NCBI RefSeq assembly: GCF_039534975.1
Contig: NZ_BAAAWH010000001.1
Coordinates: forward strand, 2,604,001-2,668,000
Length of the DNA stretch: 64,000 nucleotides
Reading direction: 5' to 3'
Source of the DNA: Microbacterium terregens
GTDB lineage: Bacteria; Actinomycetota; Actinomycetes; Actinomycetales; Microbacteriaceae
Part shown: positions 45,055-53,870 of the stretch, piece after piece
How positions within the stretch are numbered: the first letter of the stretch is position 1
How the letters are laid out: every line of letters begins with the position of its first letter
The notes under the pieces: generated by a model
What the model saw: the letters and a program-made list of their open reading frames with translations, nothing else
The model's database searches: none
Told to the model about the DNA's origin: nothing
Made by a program: the position numbers and the translations under genes

Positions 45055-46152
45055 ATGGCTCACCGGGCGTCGGCGAGACGCTTCCTTCGGCGGGCGAGCG
45101 CGGTCGGGGTCGCGCTCGCCGTGATCGGCGCTGCGCTCACGGCGTGCACCGGGGCGCCGGCCGGATCCGACGGCGACGGGTCGGCGGGCACCGTCGCCCT
45201 GCTGCTGCCGGATGCCAAGACCGCGCGCTATGAAACCTTCGATCGCCCGTTCTTCGAGGACCGCATCGCCGAGCTCGGGGACTACCGGGTCTTGTACACG
45301 AACGCGGATCAGGATGCCGCGAAGCAGCAGCAGCAGGCGGAGTCCGCCCTCGCCGCCGGCGCGGGCGTCCTGGTCCTGGACCCGGTGGACGTCGGTGCCG
45401 CTGTCACGATCGTGGCCGCGGCGAACGCGCAGGGTGTCCCGGTCGTCTCCTACGATCGGCTGGTCGCAGGAGGCGACATCGCCTACTACGTGTCGTTCGA
45501 CAACGAGAAGGTGGGGCAGCTTCAGGCGACCGCCTTCGTCGAGGCGCTCACCGAACGCGGTGACCTGAGTGGCGGCATCCTGATGGTCAACGGCTCCCCC
45601 ACCGACAGCAACGCGACCCGCTTCGCCGAGGGCGCGCACAGCGTCATCGACGCGGCCGGGCTGCGCATCCTCGCGGAGTACGCGACTCCGGATTGGAGCC
45701 CGGACAAGGCCCAGGAGTGGGTGACCGGGCAGATCTCGCAGTACGGTTCCGACATCGTGGGTGTCTATGCGGCGAACGACGGGACGGCCAGCGGCGCGGT
45801 CTCGGCGCTCAAAGCGGCGAATGTCAGCCCCTGGCCCGTCGTCACGGGGCAGGATGCCGAGTTGTCCGCGATCCAGCGGATCCTCACGGGCGATCAGTAC
45901 ATGACCGTGTACAAGGCCATCAAACCTCAGGCCGAGCTGGCCGCCGAGGTCGCCGTCGCGCTGCTGCATGGCGAGGAGGTCACCGCCCCGCTCGAGATCG
46001 ACGGCACCCCGACGACCCTGCTGGACCCGGTCGCCGTGACGATCCACGACATCCTCGCCACGGTGGTCGCGGACGGGTTCTGGACGATCGAGGACATCTG
46101 CACCCCCGCGTACCGCGAGGCGTGCGTGACCGCCGGACTGCTGACGGAGTGA
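45055..46152 (+). CDS. Xylose-type ABC transporter substrate-binding lipoprotein, system A
   Basis: 365 aa. Signal peptide with lipobox LTAC (Cys31), then a periplasmic-binding-protein type 1 fold: GTVALLLPDAKTARYETFDR, GVLVLDPVDVGAA, VVSYDRLV, YYVSFDNEKVGQLQA, VYAANDGTASGAVSAL. It ends with the conserved DICTPAYREACV. Closest in type to XylF. Downstream are an ATPase (75-bp gap) and a permease. It is a paralogue of the protein at 48654. Confidence 0.92.
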   Translation: MAHRASARRFLRRASAVGVALAVIGAALTACTGAPAGSDGDGSAGTVALLLPDAKTARYETFDRPFFEDRIAELGDYRVLYTNADQDAAKQQQQAESALAAGAGVLVLDPVDVGAAVTIVAAANAQGVPVVSYDRLVAGGDIAYYVSFDNEKVGQLQATAFVEALTERGDLSGGILMVNGSPTDSNATRFAEGAHSVIDAAGLRILAEYATPDWSPDKAQEWVTGQISQYGSDIVGVYAANDGTASGAVSALKAANVSPWPVVTGQDAELSAIQRILTGDQYMTVYKAIKPQAELAAEVAVALLHGEEVTAPLEIDGTPTTLLDPVAVTIHDILATVVADGFWTIEDICTPAYREACVTAGLLTE

Positions 46153-46227
46153 TCCGTTGCTGACGCCGGTGCGCGGGACGGCAGGTAGGGTTCTTCGAAA
46201 AGACCGCCCGACGATGAGGACGTGAGG

Positions 46228-47112
46228 ATGTCGCTGCCTGCCGCCCGCACAGGACGCGCGCGCGAGCGCGTCCTGACGATGCGAGGCATTGCGAAGCGGT
46301 TCGGCGCCGTCAGAGCGCTGACGGACGTCGACTTCTGGGTGAACGAGGGCGAAGTCGTGGCGCTGATCGGCGACAACGGCGCGGGCAAGTCCACGCTCGT
46401 CAAGGTGCTCTCCGGCGTCCACGCACCCGACTCGGGCACCATCGAATACGACGGCGACGCCGTGGAGATCACCAGCCCTGCAGACGCGCAGGAACTCGGG
46501 ATCGCGACGGTCTTCCAGGACCTCGCGCTGTGCGACAACCTCGACGTGGTCGCGAACCTCTGGCTCGGCCGCGAACTGCGCAGCGGGCGGACTCTGGACG
46601 AAGTGGACATGGAGCAGCAGACCTGGACGCTGCTGCGGGAGCTGTCGGCGAAGATCCCCTCCGTGCGCACTCCGGTCGCGTCGCTCTCTGGCGGCCAGCG
46701 TCAGACCGTCGCCATCGCCCGCTCGCTCATCGGCGACCCGCGCGTGGTCATCCTCGATGAGCCCACTGCCGCACTCGGGGTCGCTCAGACCGCTGAGGTC
46801 CTGAACCTCATCGAGCGCCTCCGCGAACGGGGGCACGGCGTGGTGCTGATCAGCCACAGCATGGCCGACGTCATGGCCGTCGCGGACCGGGTGGTCGTCC
46901 TGCGTCTCGGGCGCAACAACGGCGTGTACAACATCGCCGACGTCACGAGCGCGACGCTGATCGCCGCGATCACCGGAGCCACCGACAACGCGGTCACCCG
47001 TCGCGCGGCCGACCGACCCGACGCCGAGCCGGCGCCGGAGGGTGAGATCATCCGCATGACCGACAAGAGCGGACGCCGCAAACGGAACGCTCCCGGCGGC
47101 GGCGGCGCATGA
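46228..47112 (+). CDS. Sugar ABC transporter ATP-binding protein, system A (single domain)
   Basis: 294 aa with one ABC domain: Walker A GDNGAGKSTLVKVLSG, signature LSGGQRQTVAIARS, Walker B VVILDEPTAALG. Ribose/xylose ATPases such as XylG usually carry two fused domains (about 500 aa); this is the single-domain type, so it should act as a homodimer. ATG 46228 has GAGGA 7 nt upstream; a GTG 6 nt earlier is possible. The C-terminal 30 residues are basic and Gly-rich. Overlaps the permease start by 4 bp. Confidence 0.92.
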   Translation: MSLPAARTGRARERVLTMRGIAKRFGAVRALTDVDFWVNEGEVVALIGDNGAGKSTLVKVLSGVHAPDSGTIEYDGDAVEITSPADAQELGIATVFQDLALCDNLDVVANLWLGRELRSGRTLDEVDMEQQTWTLLRELSAKIPSVRTPVASLSGGQRQTVAIARSLIGDPRVVILDEPTAALGVAQTAEVLNLIERLRERGHGVVLISHSMADVMAVADRVVVLRLGRNNGVYNIADVTSATLIAAITGATDNAVTRRAADRPDAEPAPEGEIIRMTDKSGRRKRNAPGGGGA

Positions 47113-48365
47113 AGGCGGCCCGTGAGGATCGCGGGATGGCGGCGGCGTTGGACCCGTCAGAGGACCGCCTGCTGAGCCCACGAAGACTTCGCGGCGCGGT
47201 CACGCTGCTGCTGACCCGGGTGCGCGGCGGCGACCTCGGCTCGCTTCCGGTCATCGTCGGCCTCGTCCTGATCTGGACCGTGTTCCAGGCCCTGAACCCG
47301 GTCTTCCTCTCGAGCACGAACCTCGTGAACCTGACGATGCAGTGCGCGGCGATCGGCACGATCGCACTGGGGATCGTGCTGGTACTGCTCGTGGGCGAGA
47401 TCGACCTGTCCGTCGGGTCGGTCTCCGGGCTGGCGTCGGCGATCCTGGCGGTGGGCTTCGTCCAGCTCGAATGGAACCTGATCCTCGCCCTCGTCGCGGC
47501 CATCGCCGCCGGTGCGCTGGTGGGGCTGCTCTACGGCTTCCTCTTCACGCGATTCGGCCTGCCCAGCTTCGTGATCACGCTCGCCGGACTGCTGGGCTTC
47601 CTGGGGCTGCAGCTGTGGGTGCTCGGCCCGAACGGGTCCATCAATCTGCCCTTCGATTCGTGGCTGGTGTACTTCGCCCAGCAGATGTTCCTTCCCGCGT
47701 GGGCCTCGTACGTTGTCGCCGTACTCGCCGCGGGCGGATACGCGTGGATCCTCACACGACGCGCGCGCCAGCGGGCAGCAGCGAATCTCGTGAGTCAGAG
47801 CTACCTCGAGATCGGCCTGCGCAGCGTGGCACTGCTCGCCTTTCTGACCGTCGCTTCGTGGTACCTGAACCTGTCGCGGGGCGTCGGTGTCATGTTCCTG
47901 TTCTTCCTGACGCTCGTGGTGATCGCGAACTTCGCCCTGACGCGCACGCGATGGGGACGCGCCGTCTACGCCGTGGGCGGCTCCGTCGAGGCCTCGCGCC
48001 GGGCCGGGATCCGCGTCGACCGCATCTACGTCTCGGTGTTCATCTTCTGCTCGAGTCTCGCCGCAATCGGCGGCATCCTGGCGGCTGCACGGCTCGCTGC
48101 CGCGAACCAGAGCTCCGGAGCGGGTGATGTGAACCTCAACGCGATTGCGGCCGCCGTGATCGGCGGCGCAAGTCTCTTCGGCGGCAGGGGCACCGCATTC
48201 GCTGCGCTGTTGGGCATCGTGGTGATCCAGTCCATCGCCTCGGGCCTGACGCTGCTGAATCTCGACTCATCGGTGAAGTTCATGGTCACCGGTGTCGTGC
48301 TCGTGCTGGCCGTGACCGTGGACTCGCTTTCGCGACGGAAGCGGGCCGCCGTCGGCAGAGCCTGA
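47109..48365 (+). CDS. Sugar ABC transporter permease, system A (XylH type)
   Basis: 418 aa. About ten membrane segments; the XylH/RbsC signature LLVGEIDLSVGSVSGLAS and the C-terminal AVIGGASLFGGRGTAFAALLG are present. The N-terminal cytoplasmic tail of about 45 residues is long. The start overlaps the ATPase stop by 4 bp. Confidence 0.93.
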   Translation: MKAAREDRGMAAALDPSEDRLLSPRRLRGAVTLLLTRVRGGDLGSLPVIVGLVLIWTVFQALNPVFLSSTNLVNLTMQCAAIGTIALGIVLVLLVGEIDLSVGSVSGLASAILAVGFVQLEWNLILALVAAIAAGALVGLLYGFLFTRFGLPSFVITLAGLLGFLGLQLWVLGPNGSINLPFDSWLVYFAQQMFLPAWASYVVAVLAAGGYAWILTRRARQRAAANLVSQSYLEIGLRSVALLAFLTVASWYLNLSRGVGVMFLFFLTLVVIANFALTRTRWGRAVYAVGGSVEASRRAGIRVDRIYVSVFIFCSSLAAIGGILAAARLAAANQSSGAGDVNLNAIAAAVIGGASLFGGRGTAFAALLGIVVIQSIASGLTLLNLDSSVKFMVTGVVLVLAVTVDSLSRRKRAAVGRA

Positions 48366-48381
48366 ACGCTTCATGCGTTCA
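48363..48381. promoter_or_regulatory. Inverted repeat at the end of the system A permease gene
   Basis: TGAACGC, 5 nt, GCGTTCA. The first three bases are the permease stop codon. There is no T-tract after it, so an operator is at least as likely as a terminator. Confidence 0.45.
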
Positions 48382-48436
48382 AGTGAAAAACCCGCCCAAG
48401 CAAGGAACTCTCGGCTGCAGGGCCGGAATCGAGCAC

Positions 48437-48469
48437 AATGCTCATTGTCGTGCGGGGCGAATGAGCATT
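48437..48469. promoter_or_regulatory. Perfect inverted repeat upstream of transport system B
   Basis: AATGCTCATT, 13 nt, AATGAGCATT. 10-bp perfect arms that are AT-rich in a GC-rich genome, lying 88-120 bp upstream of the likely -35 box. Candidate binding site for the ROK regulator, or a hairpin. Confidence 0.55.
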
Positions 48470-48556
48470 TCGGTCGGACGCCGACGCGGGTCGGTAATGC
48501 CGAACGGGTCTGTACCGGTCGAATTGCGGCTGTTGTCAAAGCGTTACGTTCATGTC

Positions 48557-48585
48557 TTGACGCCAACGCCCCATGTCGTCAGGAT
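48557..48585 (+). promoter_or_regulatory. Candidate promoter of transport system B
   Basis: -35 TTGACG (48557-48562), 17-nt spacer, -10 CAGGAT (48580-48585). It leaves a leader of about 60 nt before ATG 48654, which has GAAAGG as its ribosome site. Confidence 0.55.
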
Positions 48586-48653
48586 CTTCCTCAAGCGCGA
48601 ACCACGCTGGGGGGTTCTCTGGCGTTCGCATCTTCAAAGACGAAAGGCGAAAG

Positions 48654-49736
48654 ATGAAGAAGTCTGCAATCCTCTCCGCGGCCGCTCTCGCCGGCGCGGC
48701 CGCGCTGCTCCTCGCCGGCTGTTCCGGCTCGGGTGGCGCGACGCCCAGCGACAGTGGTGACAGTGGTGGAGGCGATGCCGCCGGCCGTGCCTGCGTCATC
48801 CTGCCCGACGCGGCCTCGTCGCCGCGGTGGGAGAACTTCGACCGCAAGTACCTCCAGGAGGGCCTGGAGGGCGCCGGATTCGAGGTCGACATCCAGAACG
48901 CGCAGGGCGACGTCAACAAGTACTCGACCATCGCCGACCAGCAGCTCACGCAGGGCTGCGGCGTGATGCTGCTCGTGGACTACCAGGGTGCCGCCGAAGC
49001 GGTCGCCACCAAGGCCAAGGCCGAGGGCATCCCGGTGATCGCGTACGACCGCCCGTTCTCGGGCGCCGACTACTACGTGTCGTTCGACAACGTAGAGGTC
49101 GGCCGCCTGCAGGGTCAGACCGTGCTCGACGGCCTCGAGGCCAAGGGCGTCGCGCCCGCGGACGCGACAGTCGTCTACATCGGCGGAGACCCTACCGACG
49201 GCAACGCGGCCATGTTCCACGATGGCGCGGTCGAGGTCATGGAAGGCGCGGGCATCGTGCCGGCGGCCGAGCCCCCGGGGGCATGGGACCAGGCCAAGTC
49301 GCAGACCAACTTCGAGCAGGCGCTGACCTCGCTCGGCGGACAGGTCGACGGCGTCTGGGCGGCCAACGACACGAACGCCGCCGGCGTCATCAAGGTCCTG
49401 CAGGACAACAACCTCCAGGGAGTTGCCGTTTCGGGCCAGGATGCCAACGTCGCGGGTCTGCAGAACATCCTGCTCGGATGGCAGACGGCCACGGTGTACA
49501 AGCCGGTCGCGGATGAGGCTGCCGCGGCGGTCGAGGTCGCGATCGCGCTCCTGAGCGGCGAGGAGGTCGAGACCGACGCCGAGCTGGACGACGGCACGCC
49601 GTACATCCAGGTCACCCCGCTGCTGGTCGGACCCAACGAGGTCAAGGACGTCATCGCCGCCGGCGACGCATCCTTCGACGACGTCTGCACGCCGGATGTC
49701 GCCGCAGCCTGCACGGAGTTCGGCGTCACCGAGTAA
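48654..49736 (+). CDS. Xylose-type ABC transporter substrate-binding lipoprotein, system B
   Basis: 360 aa, lipobox LLAGC (Cys23). Same type 1 fold as system A: CVILPDAASSPRWENFDRKY, GVMLLVDYQGAAEAV, VIAYDRPF, YYVSFDNVEVGRLQG, VWAANDTNAAGVIKVL, and a matching end (DDVCTPDVAAACTEFG). A Ser/Gly-rich linker follows the lipid anchor. A strong intercistronic hairpin (49755-49788) separates it from the ATPase gene and may keep binding-protein mRNA in excess. Confidence 0.93.
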   Translation: MKKSAILSAAALAGAAALLLAGCSGSGGATPSDSGDSGGGDAAGRACVILPDAASSPRWENFDRKYLQEGLEGAGFEVDIQNAQGDVNKYSTIADQQLTQGCGVMLLVDYQGAAEAVATKAKAEGIPVIAYDRPFSGADYYVSFDNVEVGRLQGQTVLDGLEAKGVAPADATVVYIGGDPTDGNAAMFHDGAVEVMEGAGIVPAAEPPGAWDQAKSQTNFEQALTSLGGQVDGVWAANDTNAAGVIKVLQDNNLQGVAVSGQDANVAGLQNILLGWQTATVYKPVADEAAAAVEVAIALLSGEEVETDAELDDGTPYIQVTPLLVGPNEVKDVIAAGDASFDDVCTPDVAAACTEFGVTE

Positions 49737-49754
49737 CCTAACCGCCACAGCCGC

Positions 49755-49788
49755 GAGGGCGTCGCGTCATCGAAGGCGCGACGCCCTC
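49755..49788. terminator. Intercistronic hairpin after the system B binding-protein gene
   Basis: GAGGGCGTCGCG, 10-nt loop, CGCGACGCCCTC: a perfect 12-bp stem starting 19 nt after the stop codon. No T-tract, so more likely an mRNA stabiliser or partial attenuator than a full terminator. Confidence 0.6.
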
Positions 49789-49824
49789 TGCGCGCTCCCG
49801 TTCCGCCATCGCAAGGAAGCGAGC

Positions 49825-50631
49825 ATGTCAGACACGATCACAGCAGCAGAGCCGATCATCCAGCTGGTCGGCGTGAAGAAGTCGTTCGGTCCCGTCAACG
49901 TCCTCAAAGGCGTCGACCTGAAGGTGTACCCCGGCAAGGTGACCGCCCTGGTGGGCGACAACGGCGCCGGAAAGTCGACCCTGATCAAGGGCCTCGCCGG
50001 CGTCCAGCCGTACGACGAGGGCGAGGTCCTCATCGACGGCGAGCACCGGGACCTGCACGCACCCCGGGATGCCGCGCACCTCGGCATCGAGGTGGTGTAC
50101 CAGGACCTCGCCCTGTGCGACAACCTGGACATCGTGCAGAACATGTTCCTCGGTCGCGAGGAACTCACGTTCGGCACGTTCGACGAGGGCCGCATGGAGA
50201 AGGACGCGTCCGACACCCTTCGCGGGCTTTCGGTCCGTACGGTGAAGTCGGTGCGGCAGAAGGTCTCGTCACTGTCCGGTGGTCAGCGCCAGACCGTCGC
50301 GATCGCCCGCGCGGTGCTGAAGAAGGCGCGGGTCGTCATCCTCGACGAGCCGACCGCGGCGCTCGGCGTCGCGCAGACCGAGCAGGTCCTGAACCTCGTC
50401 ACGCGTCTGTCCGAGCAGGGCGTGGCCGTGATCCTCATCAGCCACAACCTCGCGGATGTGTTCCAGGTGGCCGATGACATCGCGGTCCTCTACCTGGGAC
50501 AGATGGTCGCGCAGATCAACGTCGCCGACACCACGCGTGACGACGTCGTCGGCTACATCACGGGAACCAAGACCCTGGGCGGCATCGAGCACATCGGCAC
50601 GTCCACGATCGTGACGGAGGTACCGGAATGA
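49825..50631 (+). CDS. Sugar ABC transporter ATP-binding protein, system B (single domain)
   Basis: 268 aa, one ABC domain: Walker A GDNGAGKSTLIKGLAG, signature LSGGQRQTVAIARA, Walker B VVILDEPTAALG. Very similar to the system A ATPase over the whole domain (shared VVYQDLALCDNLD / TVFQDLALCDNLD block) but without its basic tail. ATG 49825 has AAGGAAG about 7 nt upstream. The permease overlaps its stop by 4 bp. Confidence 0.93.
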   Translation: MSDTITAAEPIIQLVGVKKSFGPVNVLKGVDLKVYPGKVTALVGDNGAGKSTLIKGLAGVQPYDEGEVLIDGEHRDLHAPRDAAHLGIEVVYQDLALCDNLDIVQNMFLGREELTFGTFDEGRMEKDASDTLRGLSVRTVKSVRQKVSSLSGGQRQTVAIARAVLKKARVVILDEPTAALGVAQTEQVLNLVTRLSEQGVAVILISHNLADVFQVADDIAVLYLGQMVAQINVADTTRDDVVGYITGTKTLGGIEHIGTSTIVTEVPE

Positions 50632-51896
50632 CCAGCACGACTCGCACGGAAGCCGCTCCCGACCCGCTCGCCAGCGACATGATCGGCAGCGGCGTCGAGG
50701 GCGGCCTCGCCGATCAGGTGGCGGCCTGGTGGCAGCGCGTCCGCGGTGGTGACATGGGCGCCCTTCCCGCCGTCGGCGGCCTGGTGGTCCTCGCGATCCT
50801 CTTCAGCGTGCTGAGCCCGTTCTTCCTCACCGAGCGCAATTTCGCGAACCTGCTGAACCAGGCCGCACCGCTGGTGGTGCTCGGCATGGCGCTCGTGTTC
50901 GTGCTGCTCCTGGGTGAGATCGACCTGTCCGCAGGTGTCACCGGCGGCGTCGGCATGGCCCTGTTCGTGGTGCTGGCGTCGACATTCAATATCCCGTGGC
51001 CGATCGCGCTGCTGGTGGGCTTCGGCTTCGGCTTCCTCACCGGCGCGTTCATCGGATTCTTCGTCGCGAGGGTCGGCATCCCGTCGTTCGTGGTGACGTT
51101 GGGTCTGTTCCTGGGCTTCCAGGGACTCGCGCTGGTCATCATCGGCCCCGGTGGCCTGTTCCGCCTCGAGGTGCCCGAGCTCATCGCGCTGCAGAACGGC
51201 AACCTCCCGGTGTGGGCGGGGTGGGCGATGCTCGTCATCATCCTCCTCATCTCGGGCGGCACCGCGTTCTGGGACCGCAGCCGTCGCACGAGGGCGGGCG
51301 TGCCCAACCGCGCGATCTCGCTCGTGTTCATCAAGCTGGCGGTCATCGCCGTCTTGGGCGGCGCGTTCGTGTTCGTCCTGAGCCAGAACCGCGGCCAGTC
51401 GGTGAATGAGGTGGCCGGCGTGCCGATCATCGTTCCCGTCGTGCTGCTGATCCTGTGGATCGGCACGTTCGTGCTCGACCGGACGAAGTTCGGCCGCTAC
51501 ATCTACGCGATCGGCGGCAACGCCGAGGCCGCACGCCGCTCGGGCGTGAAGGTGCGCTGGGTGAAGTGGTGGGCGTTCGTGATCTGTTCGTCGCTCGCGG
51601 TCGCGGCCGCGCTGTTCAGCGTCGCGCGCGTCGGAGCGGTCGATGCGACGGTGGGTCGCGACATCGTCCTGTCGGGCGTCGCGGCAGCGGTAGTGGGCGG
51701 CGTCAGCCTCTTCGGCGGAAAAGGCCGGCTCATGCACGCCGCGATCGGCGCGCTCGTGATCGCGGTCATCGCGAACGGCCTGGGTCTGCTCAACCTCCCC
51801 GCGGGCATCAACCTGCTCGTCACGGGCGGTGTGCTGATCCTGGCGGCGACGGTCGACGCGCTCTCGCGGCTGAGATCCGGCGGAACGCGGGTCTAG
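50628..51896 (+). CDS. Sugar ABC transporter permease, system B (XylH type)
   Basis: 422 aa membrane protein with about ten spans. The signature LLLGEIDLSAGVTGGVGMA and the C-terminal AVVGGVSLFGGKGRLMHAAIG correspond position by position to the system A permease. A factor-independent-like terminator follows at 51912. Confidence 0.94.
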   Translation: MTSTTRTEAAPDPLASDMIGSGVEGGLADQVAAWWQRVRGGDMGALPAVGGLVVLAILFSVLSPFFLTERNFANLLNQAAPLVVLGMALVFVLLLGEIDLSAGVTGGVGMALFVVLASTFNIPWPIALLVGFGFGFLTGAFIGFFVARVGIPSFVVTLGLFLGFQGLALVIIGPGGLFRLEVPELIALQNGNLPVWAGWAMLVIILLISGGTAFWDRSRRTRAGVPNRAISLVFIKLAVIAVLGGAFVFVLSQNRGQSVNEVAGVPIIVPVVLLILWIGTFVLDRTKFGRYIYAIGGNAEAARRSGVKVRWVKWWAFVICSSLAVAAALFSVARVGAVDATVGRDIVLSGVAAAVVGGVSLFGGKGRLMHAAIGALVIAVIANGLGLLNLPAGINLLVTGGVLILAATVDALSRLRSGGTRV

Positions 51897-51911
51897 CCGA
51901 ACACCGTCGGC

Positions 51912-51946
51912 GAAAGCGCCGGGACCGGATGGTTCCGGCGCTTTTC
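51912..51946 (+). terminator. Rho-independent-type terminator of transport system B
   Basis: AAAGCGCCGG opposite CCGGCGCTTT with a short T-run (CTTTTC), 15 nt after the permease stop codon. It is the clearest conventional terminator in the window. Confidence 0.8.
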
Positions 51947-52005
51947 GCGTGCTCGGGGGGCACTGCCTGAGGCGAAGTCCCAGTCGAGTAGGTGAGACTG
52001 TCCGA

Positions 52006-53139
52006 ATGCCTTCTTACTCCCCCGACTCGTTGCGCCGCTGGCCCGACGTCGAATCCGCCGAGCTGTTCGCCATCGACGCCGCCGACCGCCTGCTCCTGGA
52101 CGAATCGGCCGCGGCTCGCGCGGAGGCACCGGCCGGCAGCCTGGTGGTCATCGGGGACGCCTACGGTGCGCTGACCCTCGGAGCCGCGGACGCGGGCGCA
52201 ACCGACATCCGCGTACACCAGGATCTCGTCACCGGCGAGCGGGCGCTGGAGGCCAACGCCGAACGAGCCGGCCTGACCGGCGCCTTCCGCTCTCTCGCGC
52301 TCGCCCCGGAGCTCATCACCGGTGCCCGCGTTGTGCTCCTCCGCCTCCCCCGCGCACTCGACGAACTGGCGGACATCGCCGCGCTCATCGCGGCGCACGC
52401 GGGTCCCGACGTCGTCGTGTTCGCCGGCGGACGCATCAAGCACATGACCGTGGCGATGAACGAGGTGCTGCGACGATCCTTCGGATCGGTCGACGTGACC
52501 CACGCCCGACAGAAGTCCCGCGTCCTCATCGCACGCGGGCCGCTGGCCGCTCGCGACCCCGAACCCCGCGCCCGCCCGCAGGCGGTCCCCGGCCTCGAAG
52601 ACCCGATCACCGTGTGCGCATTCGGCGGCGCGTTCGCGGGCACGTCGATCGACATCGGCACCCGGTTCCTGCTCGAACAGCTGGGTGCTCCGGATCCTGA
52701 CGCCGAGGGCGACGTCATCGACTTCGGCTGCGGCACGGGCGTGGTCGCGACCTGGTTGGCGCTGCGGCATCCCGCGCTGTCCGTTCTGGCGACCGACCAG
52801 TCTTCGATCGCGGTGGCCTCGGCACGGGCGACGTCCGAGGCGAACGGCGTCGCCGGCCGCGTCGCGGTGGTGCGCGACCTCGGACTGCGGTCGCGCCCCG
52901 ACGCCAGCGCGAGCTTCATCGCCCTCAACCCGCCGTTCCACACCGGCGCCGCAGTGGCCGATGGCGTCGCCGAGCCGATGTTCGCCGAGGCCGGCCGCGC
53001 GTTGGCGTCCGGCGGCGAGCTGTGGACGGTGTGGAACTCACCGCTCCAGTACCGCGCCGCCCTGGAACGGCTCGTCGGCCGGACGCGACAGGTGGCCCGG
53101 AACGCGAAGTTCACCGTGACGGTCTCCACGCGGGCCTGA
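52006..53139 (+). CDS. RsmC/RlmG-like rRNA guanine-N2 methyltransferase
   Basis: 377 aa with duplicated Rossmann folds, as in RsmC and RlmG: a degenerate N-terminal half lacking the SAM motif, and a C-terminal half with DVIDFGCGTGVVATWLA and the catalytic ALNPPFHTG. It probably makes m2G in 16S or 23S rRNA; by eye I cannot decide which. GAGACT lies 6 nt before ATG 52006, suggesting a leaderless start. The gene is convergent with the sirtuin (14-bp gap). Confidence 0.88.
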   Translation: MPSYSPDSLRRWPDVESAELFAIDAADRLLLDESAAARAEAPAGSLVVIGDAYGALTLGAADAGATDIRVHQDLVTGERALEANAERAGLTGAFRSLALAPELITGARVVLLRLPRALDELADIAALIAAHAGPDVVVFAGGRIKHMTVAMNEVLRRSFGSVDVTHARQKSRVLIARGPLAARDPEPRARPQAVPGLEDPITVCAFGGAFAGTSIDIGTRFLLEQLGAPDPDAEGDVIDFGCGTGVVATWLALRHPALSVLATDQSSIAVASARATSEANGVAGRVAVVRDLGLRSRPDASASFIALNPPFHTGAAVADGVAEPMFAEAGRALASGGELWTVWNSPLQYRAALERLVGRTRQVARNAKFTVTVSTRA

Positions 53140-53153
53140 TCGCCGGCGTTCGC

Positions 53154-53870
53154 TCAGTCGCGGCCGAGGAGCTCGTCGACCCACGCGGGAACGATCTGCG
53201 TCGCGCGCCCGGTGCGCGCCTCATCGAACGGCACCGCGGCGTCGCTCGGTTCGAGATTCAACTCGATCGTGCGGGCACCGAACGCCGCGGCCAGCGCGAC
53301 GTAGCCTGCGGCCGGGTAGACGGCCCCGGAGGTGCCGATCGAGACGAACACATCGCAGGCCACGACGGCGTTCTCGATCCGATCCAGCTCGTACGGCACC
53401 TCGCCGAACCAGACGACGTCGGGGCGCAGCATCCGTGCACCGCAGGCGGGGCACGCCGGGCGGTCGAGCAGATCCGCCGCCCACGCGTTCCGGGTGCCGC
53501 AGAGGGTGCAGCGCGCCCGACGCAGCTCGCCGTGCATGTGGATGAGATTGCGCGTACCCGCGCGTTCATGCAGATCGTCCACGTTCTGCGTGACGACCAG
53601 GATGCTGTCGCCGAGCGCCCCCTCCAGACGCGCGAGCGCCCGGTGCGCAGCGTTCGGGGACACGGCGGAGGCCGCACGGCGCCGGGCATCGTAGAAGCGG
53701 AGCACCGCGTCGGGGTTTCGCGCGAATCCCTCGGGTGTCGCGACGTCCTCGACGCGCGCGCCCTCCCACAGCCCTCCCGCATCACGGAACGTGCGCAGGC
53801 CGCTCTCCGCCGAGATGCCCGCACCGGTGAGCACCACGATGCGCGGCGGAACGCCGACGGCGTCGGTCAC
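53154..53870 (-). CDS. SIR2-family NAD-dependent protein deacylase
   Basis: 238 aa sirtuin. NAD-binding GAGISAESGLRTFRD, TQNVDDLHERAG, catalytic His in HMHGEL, and a four-Cys zinc site (CTLC and CPAC). FYDARRR supplies the Tyr-x-x-Arg pair that in SIRT5/CobB-type sirtuins favours acidic acyl groups such as succinyl; this preference is inferred. The GTG start overlaps the DNA ligase stop by 4 bp, an unusual pairing. Confidence 0.93.
   Translation of the reverse strand: MTDAVGVPPRIVVLTGAGISAESGLRTFRDAGGLWEGARVEDVATPEGFARNPDAVLRFYDARRRAASAVSPNAAHRALARLEGALGDSILVVTQNVDDLHERAGTRNLIHMHGELRRARCTLCGTRNAWAADLLDRPACPACGARMLRPDVVWFGEVPYELDRIENAVVACDVFVSIGTSGAVYPAAGYVALAAAFGARTIELNLEPSDAAVPFDEARTGRATQIVPAWVDELLGRD

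Noticed and set aside
45037..47181. Open frame of 714 codons antisense to the system A transporter genes
   Set aside because: GC-rich shadow; the plus-strand genes have signal peptide, Walker motifs and coupled starts.
48373..48657. Frame of 94 codons before system B binding protein
   Set aside because: It would cover two palindromes and the promoter, has no ribosome site and ends across the real start codon.
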